DNA of 64,000 nt from an uncultured Lachnospiraceae bacterium (GTDB lineage: Bacteria; Bacillota; Clostridia; Lachnospirales; Lachnospiraceae). The DNA is taken from the NCBI GenBank assembly GCA_947589305.1, contig CANQAP010000005.1:1-64000 (forward strand), read 5' to 3'. How positions within the stretch are numbered: position 1 is the stretch's first letter; each line of letters begins with the position of its first letter. Positions 46,272 through 55,451 of this stretch are shown here, piece by piece. The position numbers and the translations under genes are program-made. The notes under the pieces are model-generated. The model was not told where the DNA came from and searched no databases. It saw nothing but the letters and a program-made list of their open reading frames with translations.

Positions 46272-47687
46272 TTATATAAATGCAAGCAGTCCTAAGGATT
46301 TTAAGAACAGAACCAGAAGCAGAAGCGGCGCCACGATTTTAATCATCACTTGATATAAGCCTTTCCTGCCCATTTTTCTGCCTCCCTTTTGTACTTCATC
46401 TATGACAAATTTCGGTTTCAATATCCAACCCACCAAGATACAGGTCGCGATCGCGACGATCGGCATCAGGATATTGTTACTGATATAATCCATCAAATCG
46501 AGCAGTTGCGCAGTCACTCCGTTTGGGAGAAGTAATTCAAAGTACAACTTGTTATATCCTAAGCATACCAATATTCCTATCACTAACGCGATCAGACCTT
46601 CTATTACTACCGCCCGCATCCGTGAAATATGGAACTGATCCATCAGGCTGGAAACCACTGCTTCCATGATGGAAACCGCACTGGTTAGGGCAGCAAACAG
46701 AATCAGGGCAAAAAATAAAATACCAACAAAATTTCCAATCCTTCCCATTTCATTGAATACCTTCGGAAGCGACCGGAACATCAGTCCCGGACCGGATGCC
46801 TGCATACCTTCCTGCCCCATAAAACTGTAAACGGCAGGCAGGATCATAACTCCTGCTAAAAACGCAACCGCTGTATCGAAGATTTCAATCTGGTTAATCG
46901 AAGATGCTAAATTTGCATCCTCTTTGACATACGAACCATATGCAACCATTATACCCATGGCAACGCTTAGGCTGTAAAACAACTGTCCCATGGCATCCAT
47001 CAAGACGGTGAAAAAATGGCTGACCGTCAGATTACTGATATCCGGAACCAAATATATCTTTAAACCTTCCATACCGGTCCGTGTTATCCCTGCCGCATCG
47101 GTGTGCTTCAGCGTCAATGAAAAGATGGCGATCGCAACCACCAAAAGCAACAACAGCGGCATGATGATTTTGGAAGTTGTTTCAATCCCTTTGTTGACTT
47201 CCCAGATCACCACAAACACTACGAACGCCAAAAATAGGATCATCATGAAGATCGGTTGCTGATCTCCGGTGATGAAATCTTCAAAATAACCGTCTTGGGC
47301 TGCCTGTGGACCGTAACCGAACAAATATGTACATAGGTATTTCAATACCCAGCCGCCGATGACGCAATAATACGGCATGATCAAAAACGGCACCAGACAG
47401 GAAAGGATACCTAAAAATCCCCATCCTTTTTTCAGTTTGCCGTATGCAGTCAGCGGACTTTGTCTGGTGTTACGTCCGATTGCAATTTCCGTCGTCAGCA
47501 ATGTAAATCCAAAGGTCAGCGCTAACACTAAATAAGTGACCAAAAACAGACCGCCGCCGTCCTTTGCCGCCAAATAGGGAAACCGCCATATATTTCCCAA
47601 ACCTACTGCACTTCCGGCTGCCGCCAAAACGAAGCCAATGGAACCGCTAAATGATCCCCTTGTTTTTGCATTTCCTTCTGTCTGCAT
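46272..47687 (-). CDS. Sodium-dependent transporter (NSS family)
   Basis: A 471-residue transporter of the neurotransmitter:sodium symporter family, which imports amino acids with sodium. The N-terminal signature GFVLAAAGSAVGLGNIWRFPYL, with its unwound-helix sodium-site residues, is intact, and about 12 helices are visible. The substrate is unknown; bacterial relatives carry leucine, tryptophan or tyrosine. AAAGGA lies 13 nt before the ATG, a rather long spacing. It is convergent with the MacAB-like operon. Confidence 0.93.
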   Translation of the reverse strand: MQTEGNAKTRGSFSGSIGFVLAAAGSAVGLGNIWRFPYLAAKDGGGLFLVTYLVLALTFGFTLLTTEIAIGRNTRQSPLTAYGKLKKGWGFLGILSCLVPFLIMPYYCVIGGWVLKYLCTYLFGYGPQAAQDGYFEDFITGDQQPIFMMILFLAFVVFVVIWEVNKGIETTSKIIMPLLLLLVVAIAIFSLTLKHTDAAGITRTGMEGLKIYLVPDISNLTVSHFFTVLMDAMGQLFYSLSVAMGIMVAYGSYVKEDANLASSINQIEIFDTAVAFLAGVMILPAVYSFMGQEGMQASGPGLMFRSLPKVFNEMGRIGNFVGILFFALILFAALTSAVSIMEAVVSSLMDQFHISRMRAVVIEGLIALVIGILVCLGYNKLYFELLLPNGVTAQLLDLMDYISNNILMPIVAIATCILVGWILKPKFVIDEVQKGGRKMGRKGLYQVMIKIVAPLLLLVLFLKSLGLLAFI

Positions 47688-47719
47688 GTTGTATTCTTAT
47701 CCTTTCTATATTCCTATCA

Positions 47720-48238
47720 TCATGATTCCCATGTATGCCCTATCCGGCTTTCCCAGATCTCAACCAGTCTTTCGAATGTAAATGCCGCATTTGCCGGACT
47801 TGTGGACGGAAGGATCGTGATTTCCATGCCTGTAGAAGGTTGTATGAGTGTTTGATAAAGGCGTCCGGCGGTTTTTCCGTTCGCAAACAATGTATGTACG
47901 TTCGAGTGTTCCAACAGCATCTGGAGATTTACCGGCTCCACATTGCGTATGCTGCTATCACTGGAACCGATCAACTCACAACGTTCCACCACATCCCACA
48001 AGGCAACATGATGCTCTAACAACATGCTTGTCTTCTCTTCCACTGTCTGTGGTAAATTGCATTGTAAGACCTGTGCCATCACCCGCCAAAACCGATTCTG
48101 CGGATGCCCGTAATAAAAGCCTTGCTCCCGCGATTTCACGGAAGGAAAACTGCCTAAGATCAAAATGTGAGAATCCGCATCAAACACCGGACCAAATGTA
48201 TGTACGGCTTCTATATATGAATCTGCATGTGTCTTCAT
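47720..48238 (-). CDS. DNA-deoxyinosine glycosylase (UDG superfamily)
   Basis: A 172-residue base-excision repair enzyme of the uracil-DNA-glycosylase fold. The motif ILGSFPSVKSREQGFYYG with GHPQNRFWRV is characteristic of the hypoxanthine/deoxyinosine glycosylase family (related to Mug), and a C-terminal LPSTSPANA motif provides the second active-site loop. It would remove deaminated adenine from DNA. It lies upstream of the symporter gene on the same strand, 32 nt apart. Confidence 0.9.
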   Translation of the reverse strand: MKTHADSYIEAVHTFGPVFDADSHILILGSFPSVKSREQGFYYGHPQNRFWRVMAQVLQCNLPQTVEEKTSMLLEHHVALWDVVERCELIGSSDSSIRNVEPVNLQMLLEHSNVHTLFANGKTAGRLYQTLIQPSTGMEITILPSTSPANAAFTFERLVEIWESRIGHTWES

Positions 48239-48368
48239 GATCTATCTTGGATACTCCTATGTCATATATACCGACTGCTATATTTCTTTTAACTATAATC
48301 TATCCGGCAAACGGAAGCAACTATTTTTCGGATTTTGCGATTGATTTATTTTGTGTTGTGGAATAAAA
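48239..48368. other. Intergenic stretch before the glycosylase gene
   Basis: AT-rich spacer between the glycosylase start and the terminator of rplM-rpsI. A minus-strand TATATA with a poor -35 (TTAAAA, 16 nt) is the only promoter candidate. Nothing else is recognised. Confidence 0.4.
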
Positions 48369-48400
48369 AGGACATTCTCAGATTTCTCTGAAAATGTCCT
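48369..48400 (-). terminator. Terminator of rplM-rpsI
   Basis: Fourteen-base arms (48369-48382 and 48387-48400) enclose a GAAA tetraloop in minus-strand RNA, with one G-U pair, followed by TTTTTATT. A textbook intrinsic terminator about 90 nt past the rpsI stop codon. Confidence 0.93.
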
Positions 48401-48490
48401 ATACATACCATTGATATTCTATTGCATATCGTTTGAAATCCTACGCATTCAACAGCTTCCCACAATCTATTAAATCGAAGATTTTCAAGA

Positions 48491-48892
48491 TTATCTCTTG
48501 GAGAACTGTGGCGCACGTCTTGCAGCCTTCAAACCGTACTTCTTTCTTTCCTTCATACGAGGATCACGGGTTAATAACCCTGCTTTCTTTAATACCGGTC
48601 TGTAATCCGGATCTGCTACGCACAATGCTCTTGCAATGCCATGTCTGATCGCACCTGCCTGTCCGGTAAATCCACCGCCATGTACATTTACCAAGACATC
48701 ATACTTACCTTGTGTAGAAGTCACATCAAATGGCTGATTCACAATTAACTTCAATGTTTCCAAGCCAAAGTAGTCATCCATATCTCTTTTATTGATCGTA
48801 ACCTTACCTGTACCAGCTACTAAATATACTCTTGCAATACTGCTTTTTCTTCTACCGGTTCCATAGAATTTGTTATCTTTCTTCTTAGCCAC
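48491..48892 (-). CDS. rpsI: 30S ribosomal protein S9
   Basis: S9 contacts the P-site tRNA through its C-terminal tail. The 133-residue protein has [14 protein letters not shown] near the start, the [19 protein letters not shown] signature, and the basic tail ending [11 protein letters not shown]. It follows rplM by 18 nt, the conserved rplM-rpsI pair, and ends at a strong terminator. Confidence 0.98.
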   Translation of the reverse strand: MAKKKDNKFYGTGRRKSSIARVYLVAGTGKVTINKRDMDDYFGLETLKLIVNQPFDVTSTQGKYDVLVNVHGGGFTGQAGAIRHGIARALCVADPDYRPVLKKAGLLTRDPRMKERKKYGLKAARRAPQFSKR

Positions 48893-48910
48893 TGTTATGT
48901 CCTCCTTCTA

Positions 48911-49345
48911 CTAATACTTGATTTCCAATACGCTTGGCTTTTGTGCTGCGTGTTCGTGTTCCGGACCTGCGTATACATGAAGTTTCTTGATCATCTGACG
49001 TCCTAACGGTCCTTTTGGAAGCATACCCTTCACTGCTAAGTAAATAACATCTTCCGGCTTCTTCGCCATTTTTTCTCTCAAGGTAGTTTCTTTCATTCCG
49101 CCTACATATTCAGAATGGTTATAATAAATTTTCTGATCCAACTTTTTGCCGGTCACCTTGATCTTATCTGCATTTACTACAACTACATAATCTCCTGTAT
49201 CCATATGCGGCGTGTAAGTCGGCTTATTCTTACCTCTTAACACGGATGCGATTTCTGATGCTAAACGTCCTAATGTATGTCCTGTAGCGTCCACTACATA
49301 CCATTTTTTCTCAATTGTCGATGGACTTGCCATATAAGTCTTCAT
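48911..49345 (-). CDS. rplM: 50S ribosomal protein L13
   Basis: An early-assembly protein of the large subunit. The 144-residue product begins [20 protein letters not shown] and carries [21 protein letters not shown] and the MLPKGPLGR segment. The start is the ATG with AAGGAGG 7 nt upstream; 11 further in-frame codons upstream are leader. A consensus promoter and a leader hairpin precede it, which fits the known practice of L13 autoregulation in Firmicutes (inference). Confidence 0.98.
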   Translation of the reverse strand: MKTYMASPSTIEKKWYVVDATGHTLGRLASEIASVLRGKNKPTYTPHMDTGDYVVVVNADKIKVTGKKLDQKIYYNHSEYVGGMKETTLREKMAKKPEDVIYLAVKGMLPKGPLGRQMIKKLHVYAGPEHEHAAQKPSVLEIKY

Positions 49346-49387
49346 GGTTGTTCCTCCTTCATAATCATTACACAACATTTATCTGAT

Positions 49388-49419
49388 AATACTATTACCG
49401 GGGCTTTGGCTTAAGTATT
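49388..49419 (-). promoter_or_regulatory. Candidate L13-type leader hairpin upstream of rplM
   Basis: In the predicted 5' leader, AATACT and AGTATT (49414-49419 with 49388-49393) close a stem, with extra pairing inside and a G/C-rich apical part. Firmicutes often carry an L13-binding leader in this place; I could not align this one to a known model. Confidence 0.45.
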
Positions 49420-49442
49420 TATCTCGCTTGTCACAGTTTTAT

Positions 49443-49471
49443 ATTATATTACACTCTGCCGAGTGTGTCAA
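49443..49471 (-). promoter_or_regulatory. Consensus promoter of rplM-rpsI with palindromic spacer
   Basis: TTGACA (49471-49466), a 17-nt spacer and TATAAT (49448-49443), all consensus. The spacer itself is a near-complete inverted repeat, ACACTC-N4-GAGTGT (49451-49466), a possible operator. Confidence 0.9.
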
Positions 49472-49497
49472 TGAATTTCCATTGTATTTCATGAACT

Positions 49498-49583
49498 TTT
49501 TCTGTGAAGATGCCATTTTATTCACAGAAAACGACTTATATTATCTATAGTTATCCACGAATTGTTGATATTTCTGTGGATAT
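49498..49583. repeat. DnaA-box-like cluster and 11-bp inverted repeat
   Basis: Within 86 AT-rich bases there are TTATTCACA (49518-49526, a perfect TTATNCACA match), TTATCCACG (49551-49559, one mismatch) and, on the minus strand, ATATCCACA (49583-49575, one mismatch). TTTTCTGTGAA (49498-49508) and TTCACAGAAAA (49521-49531) form a perfect 11-bp inverted repeat around a 12-nt loop. No gene lies here; it is part of the 319-nt truA-rplM gap. Confidence 0.5.
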
Positions 49584-49664
49584 CTTTTAATATTTCGCCA
49601 TTAATTTCCTACTTTTCCCCACAATTCTTATAATTTTAATAGCATTTTACGTTTTTCGTCTTTT

Positions 49665-50402
49665 TTACATATATTCAATCTCTACCAGCGTCAATCCTCT
49701 GGCTTCTGCTTTTGGTCCCGCCATTCGACGGTCTTTTGCATCTAATATTTCTTTCATATGTTCCGGCGGATAAAGCCCGGTGCCGACCTTTAATAAAGTG
49801 CCGACGATAATACGCACCATATTATATAAAAAACCGTTTCCGTTGATTCGAATATAAATATAGTCGCCGTCTTTTTTTATATTGATATAATATATAGTCC
49901 GGATTGTGTTTTCTACCTGCGTTCTTGCAGAGCAAAAACTTTTGAAATCATGTTCTCCCACCAAATAATCTGCCGCCTTCTGCATATTGTCCACGTTCAA
50001 CGGATAATAGAAAAAATGGCTGTATAATCGTTCTGTCGGAAGCGAAATTTTACGATTTAGTATTCTATATTCATATGTTTTTCTTGTATCACAATATCTT
50101 GGATGCCAATCAGGCGGCACTTCACAGGAACTTTGTATGCGAATATCTTCCGGCAGGCGTTGATTCAAGGCAAAGCACATCTTTTCCGCCGGAATCCTGC
50201 TTGCAGTATCAAACACTGCCACATTGCCCAAGGCATGTACGCCGGAATCCGTACGGCTGGCGCCAATGACCGCGATCTCTTCTCCCACCAAATCGGATAT
50301 TGTCTTATTTAAGATTTCTTCCACCGTTATCCCGTTTTGCTGGATCTGCCATCCACAATAATTTGTCCCGTCATAGGATACGATCAATTTTACCCGTTTC
50401 AT
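49665..50402 (-). CDS. truA: tRNA pseudouridine synthase A
   Basis: TruA isomerises uridines 38-40 in the anticodon arm. The 245-residue protein shows the catalytic aspartate D52 in GASRTDSGVHALGN, an opening VSYDGTNYCGWQIQ and a C-terminal RINGNGFLYNMVRI motif. AGAGGA precedes the ATG. It is the last gene of ecfA-ecfT-truA, in the order standard for Clostridia. No terminator is clear before the rplM promoter. Confidence 0.98.
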   Translation of the reverse strand: MKRVKLIVSYDGTNYCGWQIQQNGITVEEILNKTISDLVGEEIAVIGASRTDSGVHALGNVAVFDTASRIPAEKMCFALNQRLPEDIRIQSSCEVPPDWHPRYCDTRKTYEYRILNRKISLPTERLYSHFFYYPLNVDNMQKAADYLVGEHDFKSFCSARTQVENTIRTIYYINIKKDGDYIYIRINGNGFLYNMVRIIVGTLLKVGTGLYPPEHMKEILDAKDRRMAGPKAEARGLTLVEIEYM

Positions 50403-50458
50403 ACGCGTTTCCTCTTTTTCTTTCTAACTGACGGATTTAGCCGTTCCGCATCTGATCG

Positions 50459-51289
50459 TCAAGTACCGATGACAAGCAGCCTGTGTTTCCAATGCAGAAA
50501 CAACAATACCAGCATTCCCGTCAGATACAGCAACAGCATGGCATATGCCCATCCGTCTACTTTGGAATACCGCAGCGGCTTCATTTTCGTTCTTCCTTCT
50601 CCACCACGATAACATCTGGCTTCCATTGCCAACGCTAGATCGTTCGCACGCCGAATGGCACTGACAAACATCGGCAGAATCACCGGAAAAAGATTTTTTA
50701 ATCTCCGAAATAAGTTGCCTGTTTCAAAATCCGCTCCGCGCGCCTGTTGTGCCTTCATGATCTTATCGAGTTCTTCTACTAAAATCGGAATAAACCGCAA
50801 GGCGATCGAAATCATCATTGCAATTTCGTGTACCGGCATTTTCCAACGTTTGAATATACGGAATGCGCGTTCCAGCCCATCCGTCAGCTTCGTCGGCGTA
50901 GTCGTGTACGTAATGACGGAAGCGCCCAATACCAGACAGACAATACGCAATAAGATATAGCAGGCATTTCTTACCCCCTGAAAAGATATATGAATAAACT
51001 TCCAATCGATCCAAGGCGTGCCTTTTGTAAAAAACATATTCAGTACGACGGATAATAACAAAAACAGCCAGATACTCTGCAAACCTCTCAACATATAAGT
51101 CAAAGGAACTTTCGATAAGCAAATATAGAATGCCAAGGCTGCAACCGCCAACAAATACATATATTTATTCACTGCCAAAAACAAACTCACCACATACAGA
51201 AACGTAACTGCCAGTTTGGTTCTGGGATCCAATCTATGGATCACAGAGTCTACCGGATAATATTGCCCAATTGTGATATCCCGAATCAT
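50459..51289 (-). CDS. ecfT: ECF transporter transmembrane protein EcfT
   Basis: EcfT links the two ATPases to interchangeable substrate-binding S components that import vitamins. The 276-residue protein has about five to six helices and the two arginine-containing coupling motifs expected at the ends of the long cytoplasmic helices (ARGADF and the upstream RRANDLALAMEARCYRG, both A-R-G type). It starts 9 nt after the ecfA stop, with GAGGTG overlapping that stop. As a group II module it should serve several S components encoded elsewhere. Confidence 0.94.
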   Translation of the reverse strand: MIRDITIGQYYPVDSVIHRLDPRTKLAVTFLYVVSLFLAVNKYMYLLAVAALAFYICLSKVPLTYMLRGLQSIWLFLLLSVVLNMFFTKGTPWIDWKFIHISFQGVRNACYILLRIVCLVLGASVITYTTTPTKLTDGLERAFRIFKRWKMPVHEIAMMISIALRFIPILVEELDKIMKAQQARGADFETGNLFRRLKNLFPVILPMFVSAIRRANDLALAMEARCYRGGEGRTKMKPLRYSKVDGWAYAMLLLYLTGMLVLLFLHWKHRLLVIGT

Positions 51290-51298
51290 CTTATCACC

Positions 51299-53095
51299 TC
51301 ATGCCAAATATCTTGTCAATTCTTCTACTGCCTCATTGATGCGATAAATATCCGTACGAACTTCATGCCCTTCCTGCTTCAGACGCATCATGAATTCCGT
51401 TACATACGGCAAATCCAACCCCATTGCACGCAATTCTTTGGAAAACTGAAAGACCTCCGGCACACTCCCGTCATAGGCAATCTGTCCCTGTGACATGACC
51501 ACCACCCGTTTTGCATATTCTGCGACGTCTTCCATGCTGTGAGAAACGAGTACAATCGTCATGCCGTCTTCATTCAAGCGTTTGATCATATCTAATAATT
51601 CCTTTTTTCCTGCCGCATCTAACCCAGCCGCAGGCTCGTCCAGAACCAAAACATCCGGCTGCATGGCAAGCACGCCTGCAATGGCAACCCGGCGTTTTTG
51701 TCCGCCGGATAATTCAAACGGTGACATATCATAAATCGTATCCTCTAAACCGACTGCCTGTATTGCCTGAAATGCCCGCTGCTGCACTTCCAACATAGAA
51801 AGCCCCAGATTTTTTGGTCCAAAACTGACATCTTCCAACACAGTCTCTGCAAACAACTGATGTTCCGGATACTGAAAGACCAGTCCGATCTTTGCCCGCA
51901 GATCGACACGCCGATAGCCTTTTTCATAAATATCTTCTCCCTCATAGTAAATATGTCCTTCTGTCGGCTGCAACAGTCCGTTAAAATGCTGGATCAAGGT
52001 TGATTTTCCGGAACCGGTATGCCCGATGATTGCGAGAAAATCCCCCTTTGCCAACTGGAGTGTAATGTCCCGCAAAGCCGGTACCGCATATACGGTATTG
52101 GGATGATATACATATGACACATGATCAAAAATCAATCCGTCCTTTATGGCAGACGTATGGGAATCGGAATCGGTATGCTCCTCTTGCCCGCGCATATATG
52201 ACTGAGGATGGGCGTCATATCGCGTTTCGATCTCTTTGATTTTAGCATATGACTTTAAACGATTGATCTCACTCAACAGAGCATCCATATGAAAAACAGA
52301 CTCTGAGCAGGCAATCCGGTTCTTTCGAAGCCGATCTGCAATCTGCATGGCATGCGGGATCTGTAAACCATATGTTTGCAGCCCTTCCGATCTGCATAAC
52401 ACATCGCTTGGAGTACCCTCCAACACCAGTTTCCCTTCGTGAAGCACCAGCAAGCGATCTGCATCCAACACTTCTTCTATATCATGTGTAATATACAAAA
52501 CCGTAATGTTCTGTTCTTTGTTCAGATGCCGTACCGCCTGCAAAACCTCCCGTCTTCCCTGTGGATCAAGCATAGCGGTTGCCTCATCAAAGATCATACA
52601 TTTTGGATTCATGGCTAAAATCCCTGCAACCGCCACCCGCTGTTTTTGCCCACCGGACAAACGATTTGGAGAGGCTTTGGCATATTCCGACATAGATACC
52701 GTTTGCAGAGCATGTTTCACCCGCCGTTCAATTTCTTCCGGTTCCAGCCCCAGATTTTCCGGTCCAAAAGCAACATCTTCCTCCACGATCGTACCGACCA
52801 TCTGATTATCCGGATTTTGAAAGACCATACCGGCAGTCTGACGGATCTCCCAAATAAGATTCTGATCATGCACACTCATTCCGTCCACGGTCAGTGTTCC
52901 TTCGGTAGGCTCCAATAACGCATTTAACAATTTCGCAAACGTGGATTTTCCTGAACCGTTGCGTCCCAAAATCCCGATAAACTCGCCCCGTCTCACCTGA
53001 ATGGACAGGTCCTTCACCGCTTCTACGATCTCCGATACATTTCCGTCGTCATCACGTCTGAAATATTCAAATGACACATTTTCTGCTTTAATCAT
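51299..53095 (-). CDS. Fused ECF transporter ATPases EcfA1-EcfA2
   Basis: One 598-residue reading frame contains two complete ABC ATPase halves that are normally separate proteins. The first (about 1-265) has GRNGSGKS at 44-51, LSGGQ from 146 and Walker B with E171 in FDEATAMLD, the EcfA1 type. The second (about 320-598) has GHTGSGKS at 358-365, LSGGQ from 462 and E487 in LDEPAAGLD, the EcfA2 type. A poorly structured linker (about 280-318, rich in Asp/Ser/His/Glu) joins them. The order matches the usual ecfA1-ecfA2 gene order, so loss of the intergenic stop explains it. The ATG at 53093-53095 has only a weak ribosome binding site. Confidence 0.93.
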   Translation of the reverse strand: MIKAENVSFEYFRRDDDGNVSEIVEAVKDLSIQVRRGEFIGILGRNGSGKSTFAKLLNALLEPTEGTLTVDGMSVHDQNLIWEIRQTAGMVFQNPDNQMVGTIVEEDVAFGPENLGLEPEEIERRVKHALQTVSMSEYAKASPNRLSGGQKQRVAVAGILAMNPKCMIFDEATAMLDPQGRREVLQAVRHLNKEQNITVLYITHDIEEVLDADRLLVLHEGKLVLEGTPSDVLCRSEGLQTYGLQIPHAMQIADRLRKNRIACSESVFHMDALLSEINRLKSYAKIKEIETRYDAHPQSYMRGQEEHTDSDSHTSAIKDGLIFDHVSYVYHPNTVYAVPALRDITLQLAKGDFLAIIGHTGSGKSTLIQHFNGLLQPTEGHIYYEGEDIYEKGYRRVDLRAKIGLVFQYPEHQLFAETVLEDVSFGPKNLGLSMLEVQQRAFQAIQAVGLEDTIYDMSPFELSGGQKRRVAIAGVLAMQPDVLVLDEPAAGLDAAGKKELLDMIKRLNEDGMTIVLVSHSMEDVAEYAKRVVVMSQGQIAYDGSVPEVFQFSKELRAMGLDLPYVTEFMMRLKQEGHEVRTDIYRINEAVEELTRYLA

Positions 53096-53156
53096 ACATC
53101 TGCTCACTATCTGTAGTATCCGTTCATCACATGATCTCCTGATGTTGTGCATATAG

Positions 53157-53188
53157 CAAAAAAGCTGCCGCATGATTTCTGCGACAGC
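53157..53188 (-). terminator. Terminator between rplQ and ecfA
   Basis: GCTGCCGCA (53164-53172) and TGCGACAGC (53180-53188) pair over 9 positions in minus-strand RNA with one G-U pair, followed by TTTTTTGC. It separates the alpha ribosomal operon from ecfA-ecfT-truA. Confidence 0.88.
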
Positions 53189-53199
53189 CTTTTTCTCTC

Positions 53200-53736
53200 T
53201 TATACTAATTCAAGAATCACTTCCATAGCTGCATCACCTTTACGTGGTCCGATCTTCACGATTCTGGTATAACCACCCGGGCGTCCTGCATACTTTGAGC
53301 CATATTCGTCAAATAATTTTGTAGCTAAATCGACTTTCTTCGTAGCCGCCTTTCTGCCTGCTGCCTCTGACGGAACTTCTACCACCGGATACAGCACTTT
53401 CAACATCTGTCTTCTTGCATGAAGTCTAGACGGCTGATCCTTCTTGATCTTCTTTTCAACGGTATCGTACTGCGTTACCTTCTTACCGTCTACCACTTCT
53501 TTTATTCTCTTACCGTCTTTATCCAGCTTCGGAACCTTTGCCGTAACTGTGATCTCATCAAAGTTGTCCTTTTCCTTTATTGCTAACGTGATCAAATGTT
53601 CTGCAATCTGACGTACTTCCTTTGCTCTTGCTTCCGTTGTCTTAATCTTACCATTATATAACAACATGGTTACCTGATTACGAAGTAATGCCTTTCTCGC
53701 ACTGGATTTTTTACCAAGTTTTCTATACATTGCCAT
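53200..53736 (-). CDS. rplQ: 50S ribosomal protein L17 with internal insertion
   Basis: L17 normally has about 115-130 residues; this one has 178. The conserved start (YRKLGKKSSARKALLRNQ), the middle HLITLAIKE and the end GGYTRIVKIGPRKGDAAMEVILEL are intact. The extra length lies in the middle (about 57-105), a charged stretch around KVPKLDKDGKRIKEVVDGKK. I recall similar long L17 proteins in Lachnospiraceae. AAGGAGG precedes the ATG. It is the last gene of the alpha operon before a terminator. Confidence 0.97.
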   Translation of the reverse strand: MAMYRKLGKKSSARKALLRNQVTMLLYNGKIKTTEARAKEVRQIAEHLITLAIKEKDNFDEITVTAKVPKLDKDGKRIKEVVDGKKVTQYDTVEKKIKKDQPSRLHARRQMLKVLYPVVEVPSEAAGRKAATKKVDLATKLFDEYGSKYAGRPGGYTRIVKIGPRKGDAAMEVILELV

Positions 53737-53825
53737 ATAGATATGTCCTCCTTATGGATAATTATACAGATTGCTCTGTATCTTCACTATGCCTACTCTT
53801 ATTCAGCTTTAGTGGAATGTGTTAC

Positions 53826-54782
53826 TTACTCTTCCCCATTACGAAGCTCTAAGCCTAATTCTTTTAATTTACCTAATACTTCTTCTAATGACTTACGACC
53901 AAGATTCCGTACTTTCATCATATCTTCCGACGTCTTGTTGGTCAGTTCTTCTACCGTATTGATTCCTGCACGCTTTAAGCAATTATATGAACGTACGGAT
54001 AATTCCAATTCATCAATGCTCATTTCCAGCACTTTACCCTTTTCATCATCTTTCGTTTCAATCATCACTTCTGTGGATTTTGCGTTCTCGGAAAGATCGA
54101 TAAATAAGTTCAGGTGTTCGCTTAAGACCTTTGCAGCCAAGCTGACAGCTTCGTCCGGAGCCAACGTGCCGTTCGTAAAGACATCTAACGTCAGCTTATC
54201 ATAATCTGTCACCTGACCGACACGCGTATTTTCTACGGTCATATTCACCCGCTCGACAGGCGTATAGATCGAATCTACCGCGATCACGTCAATGGAAGCG
54301 TCTTCTCGCTTGTTTTTATCGGCGCTGACATATCCTCTGCCTTTTGAAATGGTCAATTCCATATCTAACCGACAGTCTGTACCACCGTTTAAAGTTGCAA
54401 TCACCAAATCCTTATTTAAGATTTCAATGTTACTATCCACATGAATATCTGCAGCGGTCACAACGCCTTCTCCCTCATACTCAATGTATGCGGTTGAAAT
54501 ATCAGAAGTAGAATTATTTTTGATCGCCAATTCTTTAATATTCATGATGATCTCAGTTACATCCTCTTTAATGCCCGGAATGGAACTGAACTCATGCAAT
54601 ACACCCTTAATCTTTACAGCCGTAACTGCGGAACCCGGTAAGGAAGAAAGCATAATTCTTCTCAAAGAGTTACCAAGAGTTGTACCGTAACCTCTTTCTA
54701 AAGGTTCAACTACAAAGCGTCCATACATATTGTCTTCGGAAATCTCTGCAATTTCAATTCTAGGTTTTTCAAATTCAAACAC
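53826..54782 (-). CDS. rpoA: RNA polymerase alpha subunit
   Basis: The 318-residue alpha subunit forms the dimer on which RNA polymerase assembles. The N-terminal domain (about 1-230) holds [20 protein letters not shown] and the [11 protein letters not shown] region; the C-terminal domain (about 250-310) has the helix-hairpin-helix [20 protein letters not shown] that binds DNA and activators. The start is GTG (54780-54782) with AAGGAGG 9 nt upstream. It lies between rpsD and rplQ as in other Firmicutes. Confidence 0.98.
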   Translation of the reverse strand: MFEFEKPRIEIAEISEDNMYGRFVVEPLERGYGTTLGNSLRRIMLSSLPGSAVTAVKIKGVLHEFSSIPGIKEDVTEIIMNIKELAIKNNSTSDISTAYIEYEGEGVVTAADIHVDSNIEILNKDLVIATLNGGTDCRLDMELTISKGRGYVSADKNKREDASIDVIAVDSIYTPVERVNMTVENTRVGQVTDYDKLTLDVFTNGTLAPDEAVSLAAKVLSEHLNLFIDLSENAKSTEVMIETKDDEKGKVLEMSIDELELSVRSYNCLKRAGINTVEELTNKTSEDMMKVRNLGRKSLEEVLGKLKELGLELRNGEE

Positions 54783-54838
54783 GATTGGGACCCTCCTTTT
54801 GGGTTAATAAGTTGAGGTCTTTCCTAAATGCTTACGGA

Positions 54839-55432
54839 TTATTTAGAATACAACTCAACGATAAGAGTTTCGTTAACAGGTACATCGATCTGCTCTCTTA
54901 CAGGCAATTCCACAACCGTACCGGAAAGGTTCTCTTGATCTGCCTCTAACCAAGCCGGAACTAATCTTCCACCTGTTACTTCCAAAATGTCCTTGTATCT
55001 CTGAGAAGACTTATTCTTCTCTTTAATCTCAATCTTATCGCCTGCTTTTACTCTGTAAGATGGTATATTTACACACTTACCGTTTACCAATACATGCTTA
55101 TGATCAACGATCTGTCTGGCTTCTTTACGTGTTCTGGCGAATCCTAACCGGAAAATCACATTATCCAACCTTGTTTCCAATAAAATCATCAGGTTCGGAC
55201 CGGTCAAGCCCTTCATGCGCTCTGCCCGTGCATATAAATTACGGAATGGCTTTTCCAATACACCGTAAATAAATTTTGCCTTCTGTTTCTCACGAAGCTG
55301 AAGACCATATTCACTCATTTTCTTATTTGCTCTATTTAATGTTCTGTTTGACTTTTTGTCAATTCCGAGATACATCGGTTCCATGCCTAAAGATCTGCAT
55401 CTCTTAAGAACGGGAGTTCTATCTACTGCCAT
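54839..55432 (-). CDS. rpsD: 30S ribosomal protein S4
   Basis: S4 nucleates assembly of the small-subunit body. The 197-residue protein carries the S4 RNA-binding domain ([20 protein letters not shown] and [20 protein letters not shown]). The N-terminal zinc-knuckle cysteines of some S4 proteins are absent except C13, so this is the zinc-free form. In this gene order rpsD is inside the alpha operon, unlike Bacillus where it stands alone. AGGAGG precedes the ATG. Confidence 0.98.
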   Translation of the reverse strand: MAVDRTPVLKRCRSLGMEPMYLGIDKKSNRTLNRANKKMSEYGLQLREKQKAKFIYGVLEKPFRNLYARAERMKGLTGPNLMILLETRLDNVIFRLGFARTRKEARQIVDHKHVLVNGKCVNIPSYRVKAGDKIEIKEKNKSSQRYKDILEVTGGRLVPAWLEADQENLSGTVVELPVREQIDVPVNETLIVELYSK

Positions 55433-55451
55433 CTATTCGTACCTCCTACTA

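Noticed and set aside
49498..49583. Chromosomal replication origin
   Set aside because: No dnaA, dnaN or other origin genes are near and too few boxes are present.
53096..53173. Longer N-terminus for the fused EcfA protein
   Set aside because: The first candidate ATG lies inside the rplQ terminator hairpin.
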